Assembly: GCF_005508865.1 (NCBI RefSeq)
Contig: NZ_SCOM01000007.1
Coordinates: 62,001-126,000, forward strand
DNA: 64,000 nt
Source of the DNA: Pseudomonas sp. F(2018)
GTDB taxonomy: Bacteria > Pseudomonadota > Gammaproteobacteria > Pseudomonadales > Pseudomonadaceae
Direction of reading: 5' to 3'
Shown here: positions 25,864 to 34,210 of the stretch, piece after piece
How the letters are laid out: every line of letters begins with the position of its first letter
Position numbering within the stretch: the first letter of the stretch is position 1
Made by a program: the position numbers and the translations under genes
Notes under the pieces: model-generated
What the model saw: the letters and a program-made list of their open reading frames with translations, nothing else
What the model was told of the DNA's origin: nothing
Database searches by the model: none

Positions 25864-27423
25864 GTGAACCGGCCCGTTCAGGTCAAGCCCGACAATTTCT
25901 TCCTGCTGCTGTTCAATGCCCTGCGCCAGCGCCGCGTGCCGCTCGCCCTGCGCATTGCCAGCCACAGCCTGCTGCTGGTCGCCCTGGCCCTGGTGATCTA
26001 CGCTTGGGTGATGGGTATGCAGTTCAAGCAGGCCATGCAGCAGCAGGCCGACGCTCTCGGCCAGAGCCTGACCGTGCAGACCGCCGCCTCGGCCACCGAA
26101 CTGCTGGTGTCCAACGACATCCTCAGCCTCAACGTGCTGCTCAGCAACCTGGCGAAGAACCCTCTGGTGGCCCATGCGGCCATCTACAGCGTGGATAACC
26201 GCATCCTCGCCGAGGCCGGCTCGCGCCCGACCCAGAGCATCCTCGGCGAAGCCGACGGGCTCTACTCCACGCCCATCACCTTCCAGGAAGTGATCGCCGG
26301 CCAGCTGCGCATCAGCCTGGACATGCAGCAGTTCCAGCAGCCGATGACCATCAGCCTGCAGAGCATGGGCCTGCTCAGCCTGATCCTGCTGGCCCTGGCC
26401 ATGTCGCTGAGCCTGCGCCTCGGCCGGCATATCTCCACGCCGCTGCTGCAGCTGCGCGTGTGGCTGCGCGACCCGGACGACCCGGCCCCCGGCGCCGGCC
26501 GCCAGGACGAGATCGGCGACCTCGCCCGCCAGCTGCAGGCCCGTCTGGTACCGGAGAAGCCGGAGCCCGAGCCGCCGCTCGACGAACACGACGAGTACGC
26601 CGACCTCGACCTGCATGACGAGCAGGACTTCCACGAGGACGAGCCGCGCGAGCCGGGCTTCGACATGCCGAATCTGCGTGCCGACAGCGACGCCTACCAG
26701 GACGACTTCGCCGAGCCGGCGCCACGCCCTGCCCCGATCGTACGCCACGACGAGGACGATCCGTTCGCCGACCTGCGCGATCTGCATCAGGATATCCAAG
26801 GCTCGGAGCCCGAGCCGCTGCCACCACCGGTCGCTGCGTTCGAGCCGCAAGAGCAGGTCAGCAGCGCCGTGCTGGCGATCCAGCTGGGCGCCCAGGAGCA
26901 GCTGCGTCACCTGCCGCGCGCACGTCTGATGGAGCTGCTGCAGCGCTATCGCGACTGTCTGGAGCAGGCCGCCGCGCTGTACCAGGGCAAGCTGTTCACC
27001 CTCAACGATGGCAGCAGCCTGCTGCTGTTCGACAGCACCCAGAGCGGCGAGGACTACCTGACCCACGCCCTGTGCTGCGGCGAGCTGCTGCGCGCCCTTG
27101 GGCACGCCCTGCAGATCGAGGTGGCCGACAGCGGCATCACCCTGCAACTGCAGCTGGGCCTGACCCGTAGCGACGAGGAAATCAGCCCGAGCCAGGCCGA
27201 GGTGCTGCTCAGCGAGGCGGCCCAGGATGCCCTGGCCCTGGCCCAGCACAGCCGCAACCTGCTGCTGGTGCAGCGCAGCGTCGCCGATGACCCCTTGCTG
27301 CGCCAGCGCGCGCGCATCCGCGCCATCGCCAGTCCCGAGGGCGCCAGCTGCGTCGAGCGCCTGCTCGAGCCCTACCCGTCGCTGCTGGAGCGCCAGCTGG
27401 CGCGCATGCACGAACACTCGTGA
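25864..27423 (+). CDS. AhpA/YtjB (Smp-like) membrane protein
   Basis: 519 residues, GTG start. Membrane helix at about residues 28-48, a periplasmic segment (to about 160) with coiled SMP-type sequence, a second helix (about 166-188), then a HAMP-like stretch, an acidic Pro/Glu/Asp-rich linker (240-315), and a cytoplasmic region ending RLLEPYPSLLERQLARM. The N-terminal half and the position divergent from serB match the Smp/YtjB family; the long C-terminal extension is as in Pseudomonas homologues I recall. Function unknown. Confidence 0.7.
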   Translation: MNRPVQVKPDNFFLLLFNALRQRRVPLALRIASHSLLLVALALVIYAWVMGMQFKQAMQQQADALGQSLTVQTAASATELLVSNDILSLNVLLSNLAKNPLVAHAAIYSVDNRILAEAGSRPTQSILGEADGLYSTPITFQEVIAGQLRISLDMQQFQQPMTISLQSMGLLSLILLALAMSLSLRLGRHISTPLLQLRVWLRDPDDPAPGAGRQDEIGDLARQLQARLVPEKPEPEPPLDEHDEYADLDLHDEQDFHEDEPREPGFDMPNLRADSDAYQDDFAEPAPRPAPIVRHDEDDPFADLRDLHQDIQGSEPEPLPPPVAAFEPQEQVSSAVLAIQLGAQEQLRHLPRARLMELLQRYRDCLEQAAALYQGKLFTLNDGSSLLLFDSTQSGEDYLTHALCCGELLRALGHALQIEVADSGITLQLQLGLTRSDEEISPSQAEVLLSEAAQDALALAQHSRNLLLVQRSVADDPLLRQRARIRAIASPEGASCVERLLEPYPSLLERQLARMHEHS

Positions 27424-27962
27424 CCACCCTGATCAGCCACCCGCTGCCACTGCTGGCACTGGGTGTCGCCCTCGGCCCGCGCATCGTGCCGCCGCGCCTG
27501 CTGCTGGCGGGCCTGCTGTTCACCCTGCTGCCGGATGCCGATGTGCTGGCCTTCAAGTTCGGCATCGCCTATGCCGACGCCTTCGGCCATCGGGGCTTCA
27601 GCCATTCGTTGCTGTTCGCCGGATTGACCGGGGTGCTCGGCGCCCTGTGCTGCCGACTGCTCGACTGCGGACCGCTCAGGGCTTTCCTGTGGATCACCCT
27701 GGCCACCGCCTCGCACAGCCTGCTGGATGCCGCCACCGATGGCGGCCTGGGCGTGGCCTGGCTGTGGCCCTGGAGCGAGCAGCGCTTCTTCCTGCCCTGG
27801 CGACCGATCGAGGTCTCGCCCTTCGTGCACGGTTTCTTCAGCCAGCGTGGGCTGGAAGTGCTGATTTCGGAGGCGCGCTGGGTGTGGCTGCCCTGCCTGG
27901 CCCTGGCCGCTACCGGTATCGCCCTGCGCGCGCTGCTACGCCCGCGCCAGCAGGCGCTCTAG
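27420..27962 (+). CDS. YdjM-like membrane-bound metal-dependent hydrolase
   Basis: 180 residues with four or five hydrophobic segments and the YdjM-family metal-site signatures LLPDADVLAF, GHRGFSHSLL and SHSLLDAATDGG. The GTG start overlaps the preceding stop (GTGA). Its 3' end overlaps the convergent waaA by 27 bases. The substrate is unknown for this family. Confidence 0.75.
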   Translation: MTTLISHPLPLLALGVALGPRIVPPRLLLAGLLFTLLPDADVLAFKFGIAYADAFGHRGFSHSLLFAGLTGVLGALCCRLLDCGPLRAFLWITLATASHSLLDAATDGGLGVAWLWPWSEQRFFLPWRPIEVSPFVHGFFSQRGLEVLISEARWVWLPCLALAATGIALRALLRPRQQAL

Positions 27963-29210
27963 CCCGCCGAGCAGGCGCGCCAGAGCGCCCTGATTGGCTC
28001 GCATCACCGCCAGCCCCGCCGCCGCTCGTTGCTGCGCCTGCGCCGGATCGGCGAACAGCATGCGCAGCGCCGCATGCAGCTGCGCCGCATCCTCCACCTC
28101 CAGCAGATCACCGGCGCCACGCAGCTGGGCGGCTATCTCCAGGAAGTTGAACAAATGCGGGCCACTGAGCAGCGGCTTGCCCAGCGCCGCCGGCTCCAGC
28201 AGGTTGTGCCCGCCATTGGCGATCAGGCTGCCACCGACGAAGGCCAGATCGGCCAGGGCATAGAGGAACAGCAGCTCGCCCAGGGTATCGCCGAGCAGCA
28301 CCTGAACCTCGGCGCCCGGCACCTCTTCGGTGGAACGACGCACCGTGGCGAAGCCTTCGCGGCGACACAGCTCGAACACCTGATCGAAACGCTCGGGATG
28401 GCGTGGCACCAGGATCAGCAGCGCCTCGGGGTGCTCGCCGAGCAACTGGCGGTGAGCCTGCAGCATTACCTCGTCCTCGCCGGCATGGGTGCTGGCGGCA
28501 ATCCACGCCGGCCGCCTGGCCGCGCCCCAACGGTCACGCAGCTCGGCGGCGCGCTGCGGCAGTGCGGCATCGACGCTGAGATCGAACTTGATCGAACCGG
28601 TCACCTCGACGCACATCGGGCGGGCGCCCAGCTGGCGGAAGCGTTCGGCCTCGACTTCGGTCTGCGCGGCGATCAGATCCAGCTCGCCCAGCATCGGCGC
28701 GGTCAGCCCGGCGAAACGCGCATAGCCGCGCGCCGAGCGCTCGGACAGGCGCGCATTGGCCAGCACCACGGGAATGCCGCGCCCATGGCAGGCGTGGATA
28801 TGGTTGGGCCACAGCTCGGTCTCCATGATCACCGCCAGCTTCGGTTGCAGGCGATCGAGGAAGCGCGCACAGGCCCAGGGCAGGTCATACGGCAGGTAGC
28901 AGTGCTGGATGCGCTCGCCGAACAGCGCCTGGATGCGCTCGGAGCCGGTCGGCGTCATGCAGGTGACGGTGATCGGCAACTCGGGGTGGCGCGCCAGCAG
29001 CTCGCGGATCAGCGGGGCGGCGGCGATGCTCTCGCCCAGCGACACGGCGTGGATCCAGATGCCGCCGCCCCTGAAGGCCGGCAGGCCGACGGCAGAACGC
29101 TCGCCGATGCGCTTGCCGTAGGCCGGCGCGCGCCAGGCGCGCCACAACAAGCGCAGGAAAATGAACGGCAGGGCCAGATGCAGGATCAGGGTATAGAGGG
29201 TTCTGTTCAT
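27936..29210 (-). CDS. waaA: 3-deoxy-D-manno-octulosonic acid (Kdo) transferase WaaA
   Basis: 424 residues. N-terminal membrane anchor (TLYTLILHLALPFIFLRLLW), then a GT-B/GT30 fold with WIHAVSLGESIAA, TCMTPTGSERI, METELWPN, SGPHLFNFLE and FVGGSLIANGGHNLLEPAA. Transfers Kdo from CMP-Kdo to lipid IVA, starting the LPS core. Start at MNRTLYT; the longer in-frame opening upstream overlaps the divergent emrE-like gene and is non-coding. Confidence 0.95.
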   Translation of the reverse strand: MNRTLYTLILHLALPFIFLRLLWRAWRAPAYGKRIGERSAVGLPAFRGGGIWIHAVSLGESIAAAPLIRELLARHPELPITVTCMTPTGSERIQALFGERIQHCYLPYDLPWACARFLDRLQPKLAVIMETELWPNHIHACHGRGIPVVLANARLSERSARGYARFAGLTAPMLGELDLIAAQTEVEAERFRQLGARPMCVEVTGSIKFDLSVDAALPQRAAELRDRWGAARRPAWIAASTHAGEDEVMLQAHRQLLGEHPEALLILVPRHPERFDQVFELCRREGFATVRRSTEEVPGAEVQVLLGDTLGELLFLYALADLAFVGGSLIANGGHNLLEPAALGKPLLSGPHLFNFLEIAAQLRGAGDLLEVEDAAQLHAALRMLFADPAQAQQRAAAGLAVMRANQGALARLLGGLERLLARA

Positions 29211-29270
29211 GGGCGCGCAGCTTAGCAAAGGGGCGTGCCACAATGCGCCCCGTCCCCGAGGAGAAGCCCC

Positions 29271-29603
29271 ATGAGCGGTTATCTGTACCTGGCCATCGCC
29301 ATCGTCGCCGAAGTCATCGCCACCACCGCGCTCAAGGCCGTGGAGGGCTTCAGCAAGCCGCTGCCGCTGATCCTGGTGGTGGTCGGCTATGGCATCGCCT
29401 TCTGGATGCTCAGCCTGGTGATGAAGAGCATCCCGGTGGGCGTCACCTACGCCATCTGGTCGGGGCTGGGCATCGTGCTGATCAGCATCGCCGGCCTGGT
29501 GATCTACGGCCAGAAACTCGACCTGGCCGCCCTCGCCGGCATCGGCCTGATCATCGCCGGGGTGCTGGTGATCCAGCTGTTCTCCGGCAGCACCGGGCAC
29601 TGA
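29271..29603 (+). CDS. emrE: SMR-family multidrug efflux transporter (EmrE type)
   Basis: 110 residues, four membrane helices. The essential membrane glutamate is at position 14 (AIVAEVIATTALK), exactly as in EmrE, and the loop-3 motif GVTYAIWSGLGIVLIS and C-terminal AGVLVIQLFSG match EmrE rather than SugE/Gdx. Proton-coupled export of quaternary cations as an antiparallel dimer. GAGGAG ribosome-binding site before the ATG. Divergent from waaA, as I recall for PA4990. Confidence 0.9.
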   Translation: MSGYLYLAIAIVAEVIATTALKAVEGFSKPLPLILVVVGYGIAFWMLSLVMKSIPVGVTYAIWSGLGIVLISIAGLVIYGQKLDLAALAGIGLIIAGVLVIQLFSGSTGH

Positions 29604-29614
29604 CGGGCGCGGTT

Positions 29615-29620
29615 ATACTG
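29615..29620 (+). promoter_or_regulatory. Candidate -10 box for the FAD oxidoreductase gene
   Basis: TATACT in GGTTATACTGCGCG, 27 bases ahead of the ATG and in the 44-base gap after emrE; no convincing -35. Confidence 0.3.
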
Positions 29621-29647
29621 CGCGCCTGTTCCACAGCGAGCCCCGGC

Positions 29648-30823
29648 ATGTCCCACTCCCTCAGCACCGATATCCTGATCGTCGGCGGCGGTATCGCCGG
29701 TCTCTGGCTCAATGCCCGCCTGCGCCGGCTCGGCTACTCCACCCTCCTGGTGGAGCGCGCCAGCCTCGGCGGCGGACAGAGCCTGAAGTCCCAGGGCATC
29801 ATCCATGGCGGCGCCAAGTACGCCCTGCATGGCGCGCTGACCGGCGCCTCGGAAGCCATCGCCGACATGCCACGGCGCTGGCGCGAGGCCGTGGCCGGCC
29901 ATGGCGAGCTGGATTTGTCCGGTGTGCGTCTGCTGTCCGAGTCGCACTACCTGTGGTCGCCGGGCAGCCTGGCCGGCAACCTGGCCAGCTTCTTCGCCAG
30001 CAAGGCGGTGCGCGGCCGGGTCGACCAGGTCAAGGGCGATCAGCTGCCACCGGCGCTGCAGCACCCCAAGTTCAAGGGCAAGGTCTACCGCCTCGCCGAG
30101 CTGGTGCTCGACGTGCCCAGCCTGATCACCCGCCTGGCCGAGCTGGCCGGCGACAGCCTGCTGGCCGCGCGCGAGATCGCACCGCTGCGCGAGAACGGGG
30201 AGCTGGCCGGCCTGCAGGTCGACGGCTGCGAGATCCGCGCCCAGCGCATCGTGCTCAGCGCCGGCTCCGGCAATGCCGAGCTGCTCGCCAGCCTTGGCCT
30301 GGAGCAACCCAGGCAGCAGCTGCGTCCGCTGCATATGGTGCTGGTCAAGGGCCCGAGCCTGAAGCCGCTGTACGCCCACTGCCTGGGCGGCGGGCCGAAG
30401 CCGCGCATCACCGTGACCAGCCACCCGGCCGCCGACGGCCAGTGGGTCTGGTACCTCGGCGGCGACATCGCCGAGGCCGACGGCGTGGCCCGCGACGAGG
30501 CTGCGCAGATTCGCACCGCACAGAAGGAACTGGGCGATCTGCTGCCCTGGATCGACCTGTCCAGCGCCCGCTGGGCGACCCTGCGCGTCGACCGCGCCGA
30601 GCCGGCGCAATCCGGCCTGGTACGCCCGGACAACGCCTTCCTCGCCGAGCAGGGCCGCCTGCTGGTGGGCTGGCCGACCAAGCTCGCGCTGTCGCCGGAC
30701 TTCAGCGACCGGGTCGTCGCGGCCCTGCGGCGTGACGGCATCCAGCCCGCGGCCGGCGAGCCGCTGCCCGAGCTGCCACGCCCGCCACTGGCCCGGCCTG
30801 TGTGGGAGGAGCTGCTGCCATGA
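29648..30823 (+). CDS. FAD-dependent oxidoreductase (DAO family)
   Basis: 391 residues. Begins with a dinucleotide-binding GGGIAGLWLNARLRRLGY motif (residues 11-31) and ERASLGGGQSLKSQGIIHGG, the DAO/GlpD-like fold. The substrate is not evident. It overlaps the aldo/keto reductase by ATGA, implying coupled expression of two redox enzymes. Matches the gene order I recall as PA4991-PA4992. Confidence 0.8.
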   Translation: MSHSLSTDILIVGGGIAGLWLNARLRRLGYSTLLVERASLGGGQSLKSQGIIHGGAKYALHGALTGASEAIADMPRRWREAVAGHGELDLSGVRLLSESHYLWSPGSLAGNLASFFASKAVRGRVDQVKGDQLPPALQHPKFKGKVYRLAELVLDVPSLITRLAELAGDSLLAAREIAPLRENGELAGLQVDGCEIRAQRIVLSAGSGNAELLASLGLEQPRQQLRPLHMVLVKGPSLKPLYAHCLGGGPKPRITVTSHPAADGQWVWYLGGDIAEADGVARDEAAQIRTAQKELGDLLPWIDLSSARWATLRVDRAEPAQSGLVRPDNAFLAEQGRLLVGWPTKLALSPDFSDRVVAALRRDGIQPAAGEPLPELPRPPLARPVWEELLP

Positions 30824-31617
30824 GCCTGCACGACCTGCATCGCCCGCTGGGCGACAGCGGCCTAATCGTCTCGCCGCTGGGCCTGGGCACCGTCAAGCTG
30901 GGCCGCGACCAAGGCGTGAAGTACCCCAACGGCTTCACCATTCCCGATGATGCCGCCGCCCGCGCCCTGCTCGACCAGGCGCGTGGCCTGGGCATCAACC
31001 TGATCGACACGGCGCCGGCCTACGGTGTCAGCGAGGAGCGCCTCGGCCCGCTGCTGCGTGGCCAGCGCGAGGACTGGGTGATCGTCAGCAAGGTCGGCGA
31101 GGAATTCGTCGGCGGCCAGTCCAGCTTCGACTTCTCGCCGCGCCACGCGCGCTATTCCCTGGAGCGCAGCCTCAAACGCCTGGACACCGACCGCATCGAC
31201 CTGCTGCTGGTCCACTCGGACGGCAACGATGTCGCCATCCTGCGCGACAGCGGTGTGTACGAGACGTTGGCCGAGCTCAAGCGCGAGGGCAAGATCCGCG
31301 CCTTCGGGCTGTCCGGCAAGACCGTGGACGGCGGCCTGCTGGCCCTGCAGCAGGGCGACTGCGCCATGGTCACCTATAACCTGGCCGAACAGGGCGAACG
31401 CGCCGTGCTCGACCATGCCGCCAGCCACCACAAGGGCATCCTGGTCAAGAAGGCCCTGGCCAGCGGACATGCGGTACTCGCCGGCGAAGACCCGGTGCGC
31501 GCCAGCTTCGAGCTGGTCTTCGGCCACCCTGGCGTCACCGCCGCCATCGTCGGCACCATCAACCCGCAACATCTGGCGGCAAACGCGGCCACCGCCGCCG
31601 CGGTGATCCGCGGCTAA
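30820..31617 (+). CDS. Aldo/keto reductase
   Basis: 265 residues, TIM-barrel NADPH-dependent reductase. Catalytic tetrad visible: Asp and Tyr in NLIDTAPAYG, Lys in VSKVGEE, His in LLLVHSDGND. C-terminal cofactor loop HPGVTAAIVGTINPQHL. Translationally coupled (ATGA) to the FAD oxidoreductase. Substrate unknown. Confidence 0.88.
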   Translation: MSLHDLHRPLGDSGLIVSPLGLGTVKLGRDQGVKYPNGFTIPDDAAARALLDQARGLGINLIDTAPAYGVSEERLGPLLRGQREDWVIVSKVGEEFVGGQSSFDFSPRHARYSLERSLKRLDTDRIDLLLVHSDGNDVAILRDSGVYETLAELKREGKIRAFGLSGKTVDGGLLALQQGDCAMVTYNLAEQGERAVLDHAASHHKGILVKKALASGHAVLAGEDPVRASFELVFGHPGVTAAIVGTINPQHLAANAATAAAVIRG

Positions 31618-31702
31618 ACTGCAAGGCTCCGGGCGCGGTCTGAACTTCCGTACGCCCCATCCATCCGCCGCAGCCGCACAGGCTGCCGACTGAGGAGCCG
31701 AT

Positions 31703-32608
31703 ATGTCGAGACTGCTGGCCCGCAAAGCCCCCGGTCATTTCAAGACACTGCCGCTGTATGTCGAGGCCAGCGCGGACGCGCTCAGCTACCGGGGCCTCGG
31801 CCTGCCGCTGAACTTCGCCCAGATGCTCGAACGGCGTCGCCCCGTGCAGGTCGCGGACAGCCAGTGCTTCGCCCTGGAGCTGGCCAATCTCGGCGTCTCG
31901 GTACGCCTGACCCTGGCCTGGCAGGGCCGCGACTACTGGCTGCTAGTGCGCCAGCAGCGCCCGGATCGCGGCGACGTGGTGCTCAAGCTGATCTCCGGCT
32001 ACGTGCCGGCCCACGAACTGAACCTGCCGCTGCTCACCGCCATCCAGGAAGTCGCCGAGGAATGCCTGCTCGAAAACGATGGCACCTGGCTAGCCGGCCG
32101 CTACGCCGACACCTGGCTGCCGACGCCCTACCAGGGCGCGTTGCGCTACCGCGAGAGCGATCATTTCCGTCTCAGCCCGCTGTCCGGCGCCGCACGCCCG
32201 GTGCAATGCGGCAACCTGATGCTGATGGAGCGCCCGCGGGCCTATGTGCACCTGCCCACCGCCTCGCTGCAGCTGGTCTACGACCTGCGCCTGGAGCTGC
32301 CGAAGGACTGCCGCCAGCCCAGCCTGTTCCACGTCGATGAGCGCATGGAGGGTGAGGAACTGGTGGCGCGCCTGGAGCGCCGCCGTCCGGATATCTACCT
32401 GCTGCCGCTGCAACAGGGCAAACCCGGCGCCGAGCTGTTCACTCTGCGCAAGGGCACACTGCTGCCGACCAGCACGCGCGGCATCTGGCTTTCGGAGAGC
32501 TTCGCCGCCCAGGACGGCTGGCTGGTGCGCGAGGAGCGCATCCGCTGGAAGGACTGGCAGGCGCGCCTGAGCCAGGCGGAGAAGGAACCCGGCCGCCTGG
32601 CCGGGTAA
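31703..32608 (+). CDS. Conserved protein with a degenerate Nudix-like box
   Basis: 301 residues, no family I can name. Residues 66-125 read like a Nudix core: a strand YWLLVRQQRP, then GYVPAHE (G99-x5-E105) and, after nine rather than seven residues, QEVAEECLL (115-123) in the position of REUxEExGU. The acidic EVxEE ligands are kept; the first Arg and the Gly are replaced. Nudix ancestry is inference; activity on a nucleotide-sugar would fit the neighbour hldE but is unproven. GAGGAG precedes the ATG. The gene ends in a CCCGGCC/GGCCGGG hairpin. Confidence 0.55.
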   Translation: MSRLLARKAPGHFKTLPLYVEASADALSYRGLGLPLNFAQMLERRRPVQVADSQCFALELANLGVSVRLTLAWQGRDYWLLVRQQRPDRGDVVLKLISGYVPAHELNLPLLTAIQEVAEECLLENDGTWLAGRYADTWLPTPYQGALRYRESDHFRLSPLSGAARPVQCGNLMLMERPRAYVHLPTASLQLVYDLRLELPKDCRQPSLFHVDERMEGEELVARLERRRPDIYLLPLQQGKPGAELFTLRKGTLLPTSTRGIWLSESFAAQDGWLVREERIRWKDWQARLSQAEKEPGRLAG

Positions 32609-32615
32609 AGAGAAT

Positions 32616-32636
32616 GCGGCCACCGACGGTGGCCGC
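32616..32636. terminator. Hairpin terminator between the Nudix-like gene and hldE
   Basis: Perfect 9-bp stem GCGGCCACC/GGTGGCCGC with a three-base loop, between two convergent stops; on the minus strand it is followed by ATTCTCTTT. Confidence 0.55.
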
Positions 32637-32641
32637 GACTG

Positions 32642-34063
32642 TCACTTGCTGCGGATCTTCTCGACGATGGCGGTGGTCGAGCTGTTCTCCACCAGCCCCA
32701 GCACCCGCACCTCGCCGCCATAGGCGCGCACGATATCGGCGCCGACCACTTGGTCGATGCCGTAGTCGCCGCCCTTCACCAGCACATCCGGCTGTACCGC
32801 GCGCAGCAGGTTCTCCGGGGTGTCTTCGCTGAAGCTCACCACCCAGTCCACCGCACCGAGGCCGGCGAGCACCGCCATGCGCCGGTCCACCGAGTTGATC
32901 GGCCGGCCGGGGCCCTTCAGGCGCGATACCGAGGCGTCGTCGTTGACCGCCAGCACCAGGCGATCGCCCTGGGCGCGGGCCTGCTCCAGGTAGGTCACGT
33001 GACCGGCGTGCAGGATGTCGAAGCAGCCGTTGGTGAAGACGATCCTCTCGCCATGGGCGCGGGCATCCTCGATGGCCACCAGCAGTTGCTCCAGGCCCAG
33101 CACGCCGCGCTCGGAGCCCTGCTCGCGCTGCACCGCGCGACGCAGTTCCGGGGCGCTGATGGCGGCGGTGCCCAATTTGCCGACCACGATACCCGCAGCC
33201 AGGTTGGCCAGGGCCACGGCCTGCGGCAGGTCCTCACCGGCGGCGATGGAGGCCGCCAGGGTGGAGATCACCGTGTCGCCGGCGCCGGTCACGTCGAACA
33301 CCTCGCGGGCACGGGCCGGCAGGTGCAGCGGCGCGTGGTCCGGGCGCAGCAGGGTCATGCCATGCTCGCCACGGGTCACCAGCAGCGCCCCCAGCTCCAG
33401 CTCGCGCATCAGCTTGGCGCCCTTGGCCACCAGCTCGGCCTCGTCGGCGCAGTGGCCGACGATGGTCTCGAACTCGTTGAGGTTGGGTGTGATCAGGCTG
33501 GCGCCGCGGTAGATGGAGAAATCCTTGCCCTTGGGGTCGGCCAGCACGGCGATGCCGCGGGCGCGGGCCAGCTGGATCAGCGCCTGATGGTTCTGCAACG
33601 CACCCTTGCCGTAATCGGACAGCACCAGCACCTTGACCCCGACGAGCAGCCCGTCGACATCCTTGGCCAGGGCGGCGGCATCGGTGCGGAAGGGTTCCTC
33701 GAAGTCCATGCGCAGCAGTTGCTGGTGACGGCTCATGACACGCAGCTTGACGATGGTCGGCTGGTCGTCGATACGTTGGAAGTGCGCCCGTACGCCGGCG
33801 GCGTTGAGGCTATCGGCAAGGCTGTTGGCGGCCTCATCCTCACCGGTCACGCCGACCAGCAGCGCGGGCGCACCGAGGGCGGCGATGTTCAGCGCGACGT
33901 TTGCCGCGCCGCCCGGACGATCCTCGATCTGCTCGACTTTGACCACCGGCACCGGCGCTTCCGGCGAGATGCGCGACGTACCGCCATGCCAGTAACGGTC
34001 GAGCATGACATCGCCCACCACCAGAACGGGGGCTTGATCGTAACGGGGCATGGACAGCTTCAT
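32642..34063 (-). CDS. hldE: Bifunctional D-glycero-beta-D-manno-heptose kinase/adenylyltransferase HldE
   Basis: 473 residues. The N-terminal PfkB kinase domain (GDVMLDRYWHGGTSRISPEAP, VFDVTGAGDTVIS) phosphorylates heptose 7-phosphate at C1. The C-terminal nucleotidyltransferase domain (FTNGCFDILHAGHVTYLEQA from about 341) makes ADP-heptose for WaaC and WaaF. Start MKLSMPRYDQAP is the usual one; ten further upstream codons are in frame but not conserved-looking. Confidence 0.96.
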   Translation of the reverse strand: MKLSMPRYDQAPVLVVGDVMLDRYWHGGTSRISPEAPVPVVKVEQIEDRPGGAANVALNIAALGAPALLVGVTGEDEAANSLADSLNAAGVRAHFQRIDDQPTIVKLRVMSRHQQLLRMDFEEPFRTDAAALAKDVDGLLVGVKVLVLSDYGKGALQNHQALIQLARARGIAVLADPKGKDFSIYRGASLITPNLNEFETIVGHCADEAELVAKGAKLMRELELGALLVTRGEHGMTLLRPDHAPLHLPARAREVFDVTGAGDTVISTLAASIAAGEDLPQAVALANLAAGIVVGKLGTAAISAPELRRAVQREQGSERGVLGLEQLLVAIEDARAHGERIVFTNGCFDILHAGHVTYLEQARAQGDRLVLAVNDDASVSRLKGPGRPINSVDRRMAVLAGLGAVDWVVSFSEDTPENLLRAVQPDVLVKGGDYGIDQVVGADIVRAYGGEVRVLGLVENSSTTAIVEKIRSK

Positions 34064-34210
34064 GGACACAGAACTCTCGACGGGGAGCGACAAAATCGCC
34101 GCGGATCATAGCATGCGGGGCCCGCCGGCTGGCCGCCGCCCGCCCGGACAGCAGCTAGCCGAAACGGCAATACCGATCATCGGTGCCGTCCACAAGCGGG
34201 ACGGCACGGG

